This document shows, piece by piece, positions 44,498 through 56,621 of a stretch of DNA of 64,000 bases (position 1 is its first letter; each line of letters begins with the position of its first letter). Source of the stretch: Portulaca oleracea. Lineage: Eukaryota; Streptophyta; Magnoliopsida; Caryophyllales; Portulacaceae. Where the stretch lies: assembly GCA_029582165.1 (NCBI GenBank), contig CM055871.1, positions 2,735,501 to 2,799,500 of the forward strand, written 5' to 3'. The notes under the pieces are model-generated. The model ran no database searches, was not told where the DNA came from, and was given only the letters and a program-made list of their open reading frames with translations. Both the position numbers and the translations under genes were made by a program.

Positions 44498-47400
44498 TCA
44501 AAGGTGAACAGTAGTAGGCTTGTAGTCAATGACAAGGACCTTCTCCAAGTGACCAAGAAACAGATTCGCAAATTCAACATGCTTGGGATGTGAAACATAT
44601 TCTGCAATGCCTTCGGTGCTCTCGAATGTAGATTCGAATATATGAGTGAATCCTTGGTGCAAGTTCTCAATGCTCACATCCTTCCCCCTGCATGAAGTCA
44701 CAATGTCAGGGAAAGAAACTTTCTGTTTTGTGGTGAGGGAAGGGGAGAAAAGAGTTGGGGTGGGGGGGGGGGGAGGTAGTAAAGTTCTATGACAAGTTCA
44801 TCTGATCACTAAATTCAATTACGATGCAGAGGTCTAATACAAATTTGATTTGGCAGAAAGAACCTCTAATTGAACTTATGTTGTATGAGCTCTGTTTTAT
44901 GCATTGAAACCGCTAATGGCGAGTGTCAAACAGTTCGTGATCAATGCACAATTAAACAGAATCAGCATTGAGAAAAGAGTACACAGACTACAACCGCAAT
45001 TAACAGTCGACACATACCATTCAACAAGGGTCTATACCTCAGTGGTAGAGCATTACCAATCAAGTATCAACTATTTACTCCTGACTCTTTATTTTCCCTG
45101 CCGTACCCATGTTGGACTTTTCATACCCGAACAAGGGTACAACACTCAACACTTCAAATTACAATGAAAATATGTGATTTTCTTAGAAATAACATCTTCA
45201 TCTTATTGCCCACTATTTTTGTCAAGTATCTCTTGGAGTTAGCCTCTCTATTTGAATGAATGTGCTTACAGGGGTAAGGATGGATTCCTTTGGACCTCTC
45301 TATAACCTGCAAAAACACAGTTTGACACTGGCATTTATTGATTATTCAACTCAGTCTAAGAATTCTATAGGCCTAAAGAACAATTCACTTGAATTGAAAG
45401 AGAGTTTTTAGATGGTTTGCAATTCTTACGAAACCATAACCATGGGCTTGCCATTTCTAGTATAGGGAAGGCTAAGCATTTGCTTCCAATTTTACCAGAG
45501 TTTGACACCCGTATCCATGTCCACATTGGACACCCGAGTCCAAGTAACATAGCCTATCTATCAATCAATCGATCTGCTAACTCTCGCATGTTACCAAACA
45601 ACTTCTATTGTCAATATGACTAAAAGATGTTAATAATTACACAAATGAGACTAACAAGGATGCAGACATTTGTAGCTTATCTAATGTCATCTGTTGGACA
45701 GATCCAAGTATAGCAAGTTAAAATCCTGAGTTGAGCATGATCAGGAAGAAATTTTGGAGGGCAACCTGCTGAAGGCTGGTTGGCAGCAGAGAAGAAAAGG
45801 GTGTCTAGAATGCTGGTAAAAAATTGCTGGGGGGTGCCACACATCTTTTTTAACTGACTTGGGGGTCACAACTTTTTTTTAATGCATTCTGAGGTGACAT
45901 TATATTTAACTAAATGACTCAAGGGTGACAATTCGGCTAATTTAGCTGAAATCCGATGAGTTATGTTTACAAAAGACAAAAATACCCTCATTTTTCTATC
46001 TAATTTAATTTTATCTACCCTTCCACCCTCTTCCTTTCTTTCCCTTACCCTCTACCACTGCCATGCCTTCCACCACCACCATCACCATCTCTTTCCACCA
46101 CCTTCAGTCAACTACTACTCCCCTCTCTCTCCTCCAAACCCCTTTACTACCACAGCCTTCGCCTCCTACCATTCACCTTAGAAATCCGCCCACCGCCTGT
46201 AACCAGCAACCAACGACACCATCGACGCCAACCTCGGTGAGCAGCCACCCTCCTCTTCACCGCCTCATCCCTCTTCTTCTCCCCATCATCTTTTTCACCT
46301 TTGTCACCTTTCTTCCTCATCATCATCCAAAACCTTCTCTCCGTCGTGCACACCAGGGTCTAAACCACCACTCCCCAGCATTGTCGATGAACACCATCCC
46401 ATCTCATCAACCTCACCACCGCGTCCAGGTGCCCAGAAACCCCTTCAAACCCTCTCTGCTTTCTTCCTCTTTACTGTCCACAAACCCACCTAATCCCCCC
46501 CCCCCCAAACTGTCCATCTCTATCCAGTGTAGCCAACCACCACTACCACCCCCAGTCGCCTCTCACTGTCAACAAAATACGAAATCATCACACTGCAAGA
46601 CACCAAGTTCCTCTTCTCCCCCATCCGATCAAAAATTTGCAGAGCTTTTGGCCATTGCCCGCATTTTGATTACAAAGAAAGCAGAGAATTGAGAATGAAA
46701 GAATCAAGTTCGACCCTCGATTCACATAATCTGGAGTGAACAAGCTTACCCAATTCTTCTTCCAATAGATTAAGCTTGTGAAGAGTTCAAAGGTGTGGTT
46801 TTCATGGCTGTTTTTCATGGTGTTTTTGGGAATGTTGAAGTTGTACTTGAACGTGGTGCCATTGACTCCGTTTTTGGGTTACCCGTGTGCTCAATCGCAT
46901 GTCCAGACGGAGATGGAGATGAATCCTCCCTCCATGAACAACAATGGCATCTTAATGTCCTCCTCCATGAGTTATGCACGCCAGGTGTTCGATCAATTGT
47001 CTGAACCAGACCAAAGTTTTGAGGGAGAAAATTAAGGGTAAAACGGACACTTCACTCATTTTTTGAAGGGCAAATATGACTTTTCCATGATTCCGGCCAA
47101 AACATGTCGGAATGTCACCCCCCAGCCACTTAAGTAAGTTTAATGTCACCTCGGAATGCATTAAAAAAAAAGTTGTGACCCCCAAGTCAGTTAAAAAAGA
47201 TGTGTGGCACCCCTCAACAATTTTTTGAGAATGCTGGCTCAACGAAAACATCTTATTTATTCCGTTAAACTTTTAATTTGCTCCTTTTATCATGTGATAA
47301 ACCCAGTGGCATGAGACTCAGCTACACTTAATATCGAGACTGATGATTTTGAACCGAGAGTCCTCATGTAATGGGCTAGACATTTAGGTGCAGAACCAAT

Positions 47401-48948
47401 GACGCAAGGTTACTGGCAGAGTAAAGACCAACATATGGTGAAACACAATAAAAGAGCCCTATTGAAGAGATCAAAGAGGGCTACAAATTCAATATTTCAT
47501 GTCAATAGAGAATACAGACTACAATAGTTTCCCAACTTGTACATTCGAGGGAGAAAAAAGTGACCCACAGAGCGTTTCAGAAAATCAATTTAGGCCCCGT
47601 TCTTTAGAGTAGTAAGTTAGGTTTCTCCTTACCTTACCTTATACAATTTCCTAAAAACACTCAAACCAAAGTCAAAATTTTAGTAACAAAATACCTTGAC
47701 CCCGCCACTAATTTACCTACCACAAATTTTATCTTTACTTTTCCTTTCCTTTCCTTACCTTACCAAACCTAATTTGATCTTAACAATCTAAACTTTGAAT
47801 TGTGATCCCTTTTCCTTGTTTAACAAGATGCCCAACGAATTATTTGCGATGTTAATTGGATTACAGAACCATAAACCTCTCCACATAAAAGGATGAATTG
47901 GGGGGGGGGGGGGGGCAACAACACTAAAGACAACATTAGCAGCATAGAAAAATCTACCAACGCAGAACCCAAAATCCAAAATTGAACGAAACTGAGAACT
48001 GGGAAAGAGCACATATAATAATGACATAATTTCATGTAACCATTAAGTAAGTCCATCACAAATACATTCGATTAACTCAAAATGGGTGGACAATCAACCA
48101 AACTGATACTCAACTATATGAAACTCCCACACCTTCCCGTTTTACATGGCATTCTTATCAAACGTTTCACAGAGTCCAACGTCGTTCTTTGACCACTAAT
48201 TTCTCCTATAATATTTTACTAAAATTACAACATTATATTCTTACGATTATATGTTTCTTTACAAATCTAGTTTAGTAGTTTTATACAATAGATCATCATA
48301 TATGTTGACAAATTAATGAAACTAGCTAATGGTCAAAATCTTCAAAGTTTGACTAGCACAAATTTGAAACAGGAAGGAAGGAGTAGCAAGGTGAATCAAA
48401 TTCTCCTGCAGCATAAAATGTACAGATTCATAGGTTCGGGTCAATCTTGTACAACATTTTGACATGACAAGTCAGAACATTTTCAAGATCATATCCAGGG
48501 AGGACAAACACTAGCTTAGAGATTCTTTCATCAGAACATATAAGTACTTTTCTTAATATAATAACTATTTATATGTCTATATAGCAATCAGACATCAGAT
48601 ATGTGCAAATATTTCAGATTAATGCTTAAGCCCAGAATGGCTATAAACAATATTTCAACTACCCAAAGAACGAACTGCTGGAGCTGACTTAACTAGATCT
48701 GAAACCCGATCAAATGATCCTTAGAATGAGGGAATTGCAAAGGTGGTGTTATGAACCCTAATAATGCAGAAGACGAACAAGATAGAAGGAGATAGATAAA
48801 GGGGTTACCAATGGAAAGCTTTCATGGGTTCAATGTGATTGACAAGGTTAGCATAACCCTTGATGAGCTCCTCAATCTTGTCAGGGGAGACATCATCTTT
48901 GAACTTGGCTAGCAGTACGTGCTTCGCCACTCCCTTTGCCTCCTCCAT
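44498..48948 (-). CDS. HS1: HS1-like stress-responsive A/B barrel (Dabb) protein
   Basis: Two exons on the minus strand, 48948-48809 and 44687-44498; the split codon is Trp (TG|G); 109 aa, the exact length of Arabidopsis HS1. The protein starts MEEAKGVAKHVLLAKFKDD; exon 2 has WGKDVSIENLHQGFTHIFES and ends VLVIDYKPTTVHL. The Dabb fold is a small dimeric alpha+beta barrel; Arabidopsis HS1 is a heat-stable protein with reported antimicrobial activity. The 4.1-kb intron is exceptionally long for a 330-bp coding sequence, and several elements fill it, including a 1.4-kb Mutator-like one. The 5' UTR carries a GA/CT repeat just before the ATG. A gypsy element begins about 330 bp upstream, so the native promoter is short. 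Confidence 0.94.
44762..44774. repeat. Poly-G run in HS1 intron
   Basis: About ten consecutive G after GGTGGGG, close to the HS1 exon 2 acceptor. Confidence 0.75.
45064..45554. mobile_element. Second copy of the 29.7-kb hAT MITE, interrupted
   Basis: The left part (TACTCCTGACTCTTTATTTT...ACACTCAACACTTCAAATTA) and right part (TTTGACACCCGTATCCATGT...CAAGTAACATAG) match 29733-29918. About 310 bp of unrelated sequence separates them. Confidence 0.7.
45817..47227 (+). mobile_element. Mutator-like element (1.41 kb) in HS1 intron, possible Pack-MULE
   Basis: Terminal inverted repeats of about 110 bp (left TAAAAAATTGCTGGGGGGTG, right in complement TCAAAAAATTGTTGAGGGGT) share GCCACACATCTTTTTTAACT and GTGACATTA modules. 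Perfect direct repeats AGAATGCTGG flank it at 45807-45816 and 47228-47237. It has no transposase. The interior carries a Ser/Thr/Pro-rich open frame (46063-46692) and an 85-codon frame (46778-47035, starting MKSSKVWFSWLFFMVF) with one membrane-helix-like segment. The origin of these frames is unknown; host gene capture is possible. Confidence 0.85.
47590..47790. repeat. MITE-like fragment in HS1 intron
   Basis: Left end AGGCCCCGTTCTTTA, CCTTACCTTACC words and CTTACCAAACCTAATTTGATC resemble the Tourist-like MITE at 25313. The right end is not clear. Confidence 0.45.
47899..47916. repeat. Poly-G run in HS1 intron
   Basis: About 17 consecutive G. Prone to assembly error. Confidence 0.85.
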
Positions 48949-48978
48949 TTCTCTCTTTCTCTCTCTTTCTCTCTCTTG
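48949..48978 (-). repeat. GA-rich repeat in HS1 5' leader
   Basis: CTCTCTTTCTCTCTCTTTC on the plus strand immediately before the ATG, so the transcript leader is GA-rich. Confidence 0.85.
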
Positions 48979-49276
48979 GGTAATCTGTGGTTGGTTGTGG
49001 TCCAGGTGTTCGACGAAATGTCATTTTACAAAACTATCAGCACTCAGTAGTAGAAAAACACTACTCCCAAGTCGCACGTCTGTCAACTTAAAAAGCAATT
49101 TTTTTTTTTTTTTTTGCTTGTACTCCCTCCCTCCGGGCCTCCCCTCCTTGCCAAAATATTTGTAGAGATACAAATTTTCATAAAATCAAGATATGAAAAA
49201 CTTTCATTTGAAATTAATTTATATTTTTGAAAATATGAATAATATGATGAATAAAAAGAAAAATTAAAGAAACTTC

Positions 49277-49493
49277 TGTTATGGTGAAGGAGTTAGTTGA
49301 GGTTGTTAGAATCTGAGCTGAGCTGGCAAAGGTTGTTTAGGAGGGAATGAGATATATATATATGATGTATTGTTACTCTAACAGGGTATGAAAAATAATA
49401 TCAAATCACAAATTCTCTCTTCTCTCTAATTCTCTCTCTATATTCTGTTACATTTCAGTTCTAATTTGAGTGTTCTTCAAGAACACTGCATCA
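49277..49493 (+). repeat. 5' LTR of gypsy element (217 bp)
   Basis: Direct repeat of 56622-56857. The main differences are small indels (a 13-14 bp GAAGTTAGTTAAG-type insertion in the 3' copy) and a few substitutions. Confidence 0.95.
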
Positions 49494-50134
49494 TTGGTAT
49501 CAGAGCAACGTTTTTGGGCAACAATTGTGAACAAACTAGGTGTAGTAACAAGGAGTAAGCAAGCATCAATGGCGAATCTGGAAGAGTTCATGAGATCTTT
49601 GATGGCGAAAGTTGATGATCAAACCAGGAAATTTGATGAGCAATCCAAGAAATTCGATGAACAGTAACAACAACTTGCTCATATGGCAACTAGACTGGAT
49701 TCAATGGAGAAGGAAAAATCCAGCAGTTCCTCAAGTAGTAGCTCATCAGTGGGATCGAAGGGTTATGGAAGCTTGAAGGCATCTACTTTAAATGATGAGG
49801 ATCAAATTTGGGGTAAGAATTCTTCGCATTTTAATCCAAGAGTTGAGTTCCCTGTTTTTGATGAATCAAATGCTAGGATGTGGATTGAGAAATGTGTCAA
49901 ATATTTCTCTCTGTGCAAAGTGCCTGATGATCAACGTGTAGACCTAGCTTCTATGTACCTCCAAGGCAAGGCAGAAATTTGGTTTGGTAGTTATTATTTG
50001 TCTAGAAGGAATATTGCCTAGGGATGGCAACGGGGCGGCCCGTTCCGATCCCCGCTCCCAAAACTCGTCCTCTTCCTCGTCCCCATCCCCGTTTCGGGGA
50101 ATGATTCTTGCCCCATCCCCATCCCCGCGGATTC

Positions 50135-51977
50135 TGAGAATGTTTGTGGGAGAAGAATGAAAGGCAACACACTCAATGATATCTTTCTCTTTGTTAATGA
50201 ATGAAACAAGACATGAAGCCCTATCCTATATATACACGAGAAGAGGAAAAACAGAAAAAGAAAAATAAGAAAGAAAAACAGGCTAAGGCTAACCTAACAA
50301 CTAACCTACTTTAACTAAAATAACTAACACTAGCTGAATATACAATCCTAATACCCCCCCTCAAATTGGTGGTTGGGAAACCCCTAATTTGCCTAAGAGA
50401 TGCTTGTGCTGAACTCCAATGAGAGGCTTAGTAAGGATATCAGCTAGCTGTAATGAAGTAGGGACATGTGAAAGGGAGATCAGTCCTTCCAGCAATTTAG
50501 CTCGAACAAAGTGACAGTCAAGCTCAATATGTTTTGTTTTGTCATGATAAACTGGGTTTTTGGCTATGTGAATGGCAGCTTGGTTGTCACATTTGATTGG
50601 AATGGGTATAATGTTGGAGAGTGTAAGTTCATTCAGCAACCTACTCAGCCAGGCAAGCTCAGCTACAACCCGGCCTTCTGATGCTTCGATATTCTGCTTC
50701 TGCTGAAGAGAGACTGATAGATTGTTGTTTCTTGGATTTCCAAGAAATAAGAGAATCCCCCAGGAAGATCACATACCCACTGACTGACTTTCGTGAATGT
50801 GGACATGAAGCCCAATCTGAGTCACAAAAGGCTTCAAGGTGAAAACTGGGATTTTTGTTGAGTAGTATCCCTAGAGCAGGATTTCCTTTCAAGTATCTTA
50901 TAACATGAATGACTGCTTGATAATGGGGGATTCTGGGAGTTTACATGTACTGACTGAGATGTTGGACAGCAAAGCTAATGTCAGGGCGAGTGTTGGTGAG
51001 AAAATTGAGTTTTCCAATCATTTGTCTATATTTTGTGGGGTCATGAAATAGGTCACCATCTTCATGCTTGAGTTTGATATTGCAATCCAAGGGAGTTATC
51101 ACTGTCGTAGCTGTCTGGCAATTATAATCCCTAATGAGCTCCTTGGTATACTTCTGCTGGGTCAGAATGAGTCCTTGGGAGGTTTGCAAAACTTCAATTC
51201 CCAGAATGTAATTGACATGTCCAAGATCCTTGATTTTAAACAACACATGGGAAATAGCCCCTCTTCCACCAGGCAAGAAGCCAATTGGGTGTAGATGGGT
51301 CTACAAGGTAAAGCATTGAGCTGATGGGACAATTGAGAGACTAAAAGCTAGACTTGTTGTGAAGGGAGTCACACAAAGAGAAGGGATTGACTTCACTTAG
51401 ACCTTCTCACCTGTTGTAAAAATGACAACAGTGAGAGGTCTCATGGCAATTGCAGTAAAGAAAAATTGGTTTTTAAACACCAGTTTGTTTTTGGCAGAAA
51501 GAGAAATAGTAGCTGACCTTTTCCAGCTTTCAAAATCATTCCCATCAAATGGTTCTGAAACCAAGGTCTGTCCAGGATGATCCGATGGATGTATGAAGAG
51601 TGGATCAGATTGATCCAAAATTACAGTAGATGAGGTTTTGGAATCCCCATCTGTACCCATGGTTCTGAACAGACGAGAAGGAGGGAAGAGAGAAAAGAGG
51701 AGGAAAAAAAAGAGTAGGATCAGAATGATGCCTGCTCTGATACCATGAGAATGTTTGTGGGAGAAGAATGAAAGGCAACACACTCAATGATATCTTCCTC
51801 TTTGTTAATGAATGAAACAAGACATGAAGCCCTATCCTATATATACACGAGAAGAGGAAAAACAGAAAAAGAAAAACAAGAAAGAAAAACAAGAAAGAAA
51901 AATAGGCTAAGGCTAACCTAACAACTAACCTACTTTAACTAAAATAACTAACACTAGCTGAATATACAATCCCAATA
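50135..51977 (-). mobile_element. Rearranged, internally deleted Ty1/copia element
   Basis: LTRs 51746-51977 (5', minus strand) and 50135-50353 (3'), with TSD GATTC at 50130-50134 and 51978-51982. The PBS on the minus strand is TGGTATCAGAGCAGG (next to 51745); a purine tract TTGAGGGGGGG precedes the 3' LTR. Minus-strand pieces: gag start with EPFDGNDFESWKRSATISL near 51540, RT end KIKDLGHVNYILGIEVL at about 51230, RNase H CDSDWASCPHSRKSVSGY at about 50790, and ADILTKPL near 50430. Between gag and RT a piece of about 200 bp reads on the plus strand (RLKARLVVKGVTQREGIDFT), so it is inverted. The protease and most of the integrase are gone. Confidence 0.92.
51285..51485 (+). other. Inverted RT segment inside the copia element
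   Basis: Plus-strand translation gives CRWVYKVKH, then ADGTIERLKARLVVKG and FSPVVKMTTVR, the N-terminal RT region. The flanking copia domains read on the minus strand. Two in-frame stops are present. Confidence 0.85.
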
Positions 51978-54900
51978 GATTCCCCATCCCCAACGGGGAG
52001 TTTTTAAAGCTATTCAAAATCTAATCAAATTTTAATCAGACTCGATTTCTAACCTATTCAAAATACAACGTATTTAACTTGCTCAAGCAATAATACATCA
52101 AAATCAAACAATAATACATCAACAATTGTTATTCAGAAAAAAAAATACAATAATACATCAACAAGTGTTACTCAGAAAAAAAAATGGAACTATGGAGGAG
52201 GAGGGAAGCGAGTTTAGGTTAGGGTTTCTGACTTAAAATTCAATAATTACTACTTTATCATTGCTATTAATATAAATATTGAATTAGAATAAAGGTTATT
52301 TGGTAGTTTTGAAATTTTCGGGGATGGGGATTCGGGGATGGGGACGGGAAATTTTCCCCGGCGGGGAAAATGGGGACAGGGATGGGGGAAATTTTGTCCC
52401 TATCCCCGTCCCGTCCCCGAGCGGATTTTGAAAAATCGTCCCCGTCCCCATCCCCATCCCCAATGGGGGTGGGGATTTTTCCCCAGAGCGGGGCGGGGCG
52501 AGGCCCCAGCGGGTTCGGGGATTCCCCGCCCCATTGTCACCCCTAATATTGCCTGGGAAGACTCTGTTGTTAATATTTGTGCTAGGTTCAATGATGAATT
52601 TGGTGCTAAAACTGTGGAAGAGTTCAACAAATTACAACATGTTGATAGTCTTGATGAATATATTGATAAGTTTGAGGAGTTGAGAGCATTACTATTAATT
52701 CAGAATGCTAGGTTGCCTGAAGCCTATTTTCTTGATAGTTTTATTGGGGGATTGCAACCTCAATTGAAAATTTTGTTCGAGGCTTTAAACCTCAGACTTT
52801 AACCCAAGCTATGGAGTATACTAGGTGTCAAGAAGAGACAATTAAGGCCCTTAGGAATGGTGAAAAATGGGGAAGACCAGCTCCTGGGATTAATATACAG
52901 CAGAAGGGAATTCTTCCTAAGCCTTCCCAGAGGTTGTTGAATTCTAATCAACTGCGACCTGCGGTTAACCCTAAACCAACTCCAAAATTTATTCCAGCTG
53001 CTATTAGGGCTGAAAAGATAGCCAAGGGGTTGTGTTATTATTGTGATAAGCCCTTTGAGAGGGGTCATGTGTGTGCTAATAGAAATACCCAACTATTTTT
53101 GGTCGAAGTACCTGGGACTTGGGAAGAACAAGCTTCTGAAGTGGAGGAATTGCAAATAGTGGACAGGAGTAAAGAATGTTATGATGAGCAAACAACCACA
53201 CTCTATCTATCAGTGAATGCTTTGAATGGTGTTCAAGGGTTTTACACTATGAGAGTCACATCTATAGTGGGGAATAAACCAATACATATTTTGATTGATT
53301 CAGGGAGTACACATAATTTCTTGAATATTTCGTTGGCTAAGAAGTTAGGATGTGTCACTGAACCAATTAAAGCCCAGACTATTACAGTGGCAAATGGGAA
53401 ACAATTAAATTGGCAGAAGGTATGTCGAGCTTTTACTTGGAAAATGCATGGAGATGTTTTTGAGGTTGATATGCTATTGATACCCTTGGGTAAATGTGAT
53501 GCAGTTTTGGGTATTCAGTGGTTGTGTAATCTGGGAATTGTTCATTGGGACTTCAAGAACTTGCAAATGTGGTTTTCTTATAAGGGAAAACAACATTGGC
53601 TTAAGGGAGTTAGGCAAGATTTGAAGATAGTTAATGAGCAGCAATTACCCAAGCTGATGCAAAATTCCATTCAGTTGTGTTTGATACAAGTTCAGGCTGA
53701 GTCTGACCAATCTCATTCTTGGATTAACTGTTGTAGTGCTGAGTTAAACCAGACTTTCCCTGAAATTCAACAGGTGCTTAATCAGTATGATGCTATATTT
53801 CAGGAACCTACCTCCTTGCCACCAAGTAGAGGAATCTTTGACCATAGAATTCCTTTGCATCCAGGGGCATCTCCTATTAACATTAGACCATACAGGTACC
53901 CTATTAAACAGAAAGACATTATTGAGAAATTGGTAGAGGAAATGCTACAGGGGGAATTATTCAAGCTAGTTGTAGCCCTTTTGCTTCCCCAGTGGTGTTA
54001 GTGGGTAAGAAAGATGGAACTTGGAGGCTTTGTATGGATTATAGGGAATTAAATAGGCATACTGTGAAGGATAAATTCCCAATTCTGGTTGTAAAAGAGC
54101 TCATTGATGAACTGGCAGGAGCACAAGTATTTAACAAGATTGATTTAAGATCAGGGTACCACAAATTGAGAGTTTTTGAGGATGATGTAGATAAGACAAC
54201 CTTTAAGACTCACAATGGGCATTATGAATTCCTTGTCATGCCTTTTGGTTTGACAAATGCCCCAGCTACATTCCAAGGTCTTATGAATCATGTGTTCAAG
54301 AAATTTTTGAGGAAATCAGTGCTAGTATTTTTTGATGATATTTTGATATATAGTGCTTCTGTGCAGGAGCATGTATCACATTTTATGGTTGTTTTTGATG
54401 TGATGCAACAACATCAATTATTAGCCAAAAGGAGTAAATGTGTGTTTGGGGTATCCAAGGGTGAGTATCTTGGCCATTTTATTTCTGGTGGGGGAGTGGA
54501 AACAAACCCTGCCAAGGTCAAAGCTATTATGGAGTGGCCTCAACCTCTCAATGTTAAGGAGTTAAGGAGTTTTTTGGGTTTAGCTGGATATTATAGGAGA
54601 TTTGTGAGGAATTATTCTGTAATTTCAGCTCCTTTGACAACATTATTGAAGAAGGAAGGGTTTCATTGGAATGAACAAGCTTCACAAGCTTTTCTAGCCT
54701 TGAAAGAAGCATTATGTTCTGCCCCTGTTTTGGCTTTACCAGATTTTACACAGCCTTTTAATATTGAAACAGATGCTTTTAATTTGGGTATTGGGGCTGT
54801 GCTTATCCAGAACAAACATCCCTTAGCTTTTCTTAGCAAGACTTTGGGTCCCAGGTGGCAAAAATTGTCGGTCTATGAGAAAGAATTGTTGGCAGTAGTT

Positions 54901-56621
54901 CATGTTGTTCAAAAGTGGGAACAATATTTGGTGCACCAGCCTTTTGTGATTAAGACTGATCAAAAAAGCTTGAAATGGCTTTTGGAGAACAAAATATCTA
55001 CACCTTTTCAACAATTTTGGTTGTCCAAGTTGATGGGTTACACTTATGAGATTCAATATAAGAGTGGCAAAGAAAATACAATGGCTGATGCTTTATCCAG
55101 GGTGGCTGGTTCTGAAATTCTCACATTAGCATTATCCACCATCGACACTGATATGTTGGAGCAAATTAAGAGGAGTTGGCAGCTGGATCCCTATTTGTAG
55201 CAAGTTATTAGTTTGTTGCAGCAAGGTCAAGCAGTTCATCATTTCTCGTGGTCTGATGGTCAACTCAGGAAGAAGGGTAGACTTGTGATAGGTCCTGACC
55301 AAGAGTTAAGGCAAAAGTTGTTGAGTTGGGGTCATGCATCTCCAATAGCTGGACATTTAGGGAGGGAAGCTACATTGCAAAGGCTTAGATCCTTAGTGCA
55401 ATGTAGAGGAATGTACAAGGATGTTTCTTCATTTATTAGAAGGTGTCTTGTATGTCAGGCGTGTAAGTATGATACTGCAACATATCCTGACTTGCTCCAA
55501 CCATTACAAATTTCTTCTGAGATATGGCAGAAAGTCTTTATGGACTTCGTTGATGGTTTACCTATGTCTATGGGTAAGGATTCTATTTTTGTGGTGGTAG
55601 ATAGGATGAGTAAATATGCACATTTTATCCCACTTAAGCATCCTTATACAGCTCTAGAGGTAGCTCAATGTTACCTAGACAATGTGTTTAAGCTTCATGG
55701 TATGCCTAAAACCATTGTTAGTGAAGGGACTCTGTGTTCCTCAGTCAGTTTTGGCAAGGATTATTCTCTGTCCATGGTGTGCAGTTTCTGATGTCAACAG
55801 CATACCATCCACAAACAGATGGCCAGACAGAAGTGGTGAATAGGTGTTTGGAGACCTACTTAAGATGTATGTCTGCTCAGGTTCCTCATGAGTGGTGTAA
55901 ATGGATTCCTACTGCAGAATGGTGGTATAACACCACCTTTCACTCTTCCATTGAAATGACTCCTTATGAGGCTGTCTATGCTCAGCCCCTACCAATACAC
56001 CTCCCTTATCTACCAAGTGAAACAACAGTAGCAGCAGTGGATAGATCACTACAAAGGAGAGAGGAGATTTTTCAGCTCCTAAAACACCATTTGGTCCGTG
56101 CACAAAATAGGATGAAACAACAAGCTGACATGCATAGAAGTGACAGGGAATTTGAAGTAGGAGATTGGGTATGGTTGAAGCTGCAACCTTACAAGCAAAC
56201 TTCAGTTCAAGCAAGGGGCAATCAGAAATTCTGTCCTAAATACTTTGGGCCATTTCAAGTGGAAGCCAAATTGGGGAGTGTAGCTTATAAATTGAAACTG
56301 GCAGAGCAAGTTAAGATTCATAATGTTCTGCATGTATCTCAGCTTAAGCAATTTAGAGGTACATTTCCTGCCTTGCCTCACATTCCTGCAGGATTGCAAG
56401 GTGAAAAGGGTACTCAGAAATTACAACCTAAAGTTATTCTAGAGAGAAGAATCAAAAAGAAAGGAAACAAGGCATCTGTTCAATTTTTGGTTGAGTGGGA
56501 TGGCCATCTTGTCACTGACGCTACATGGGAATGGGCTGACTCATTTATGGAGCAGTACCTAACATTTGATATATGATTTGCAAGTGCTTTGAGGGAAAAG
56601 CTTTTTGTAAGGGGGAAGGAA

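Larger units (their letters stand above)
50020..52544. mobile_element. hAT-like element in gypsy gag, itself split by a copia element
   Basis: Inverted ends AGGGATGGCAACGGGGCGG and (complement) AGGGGTGACAATGGGGCGG. Direct repeats AATATTGCCT flank it (50010-50019, 52545-52554); the 8-bp core TATTGCCT fits hAT. Without the copia insert it is about 680 bp and rich in CCCCATCCCC / GGGGATGGGG words in both orientations, so it can fold back. No transposase. Confidence 0.9.

Noticed and set aside
46063..46692. 209-codon Ser/Thr/Pro-rich frame as a host gene
   Set aside because: It lies wholly inside the TIR-bounded Mutator-like element, is low in complexity and has no recognisable domain; noted there as possible capture only.
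53992..55200. Functional reverse transcriptase gene
   Set aside because: The frame is long and the active site is present, but it is one segment of a gypsy element broken by frameshifts and stops on both sides.
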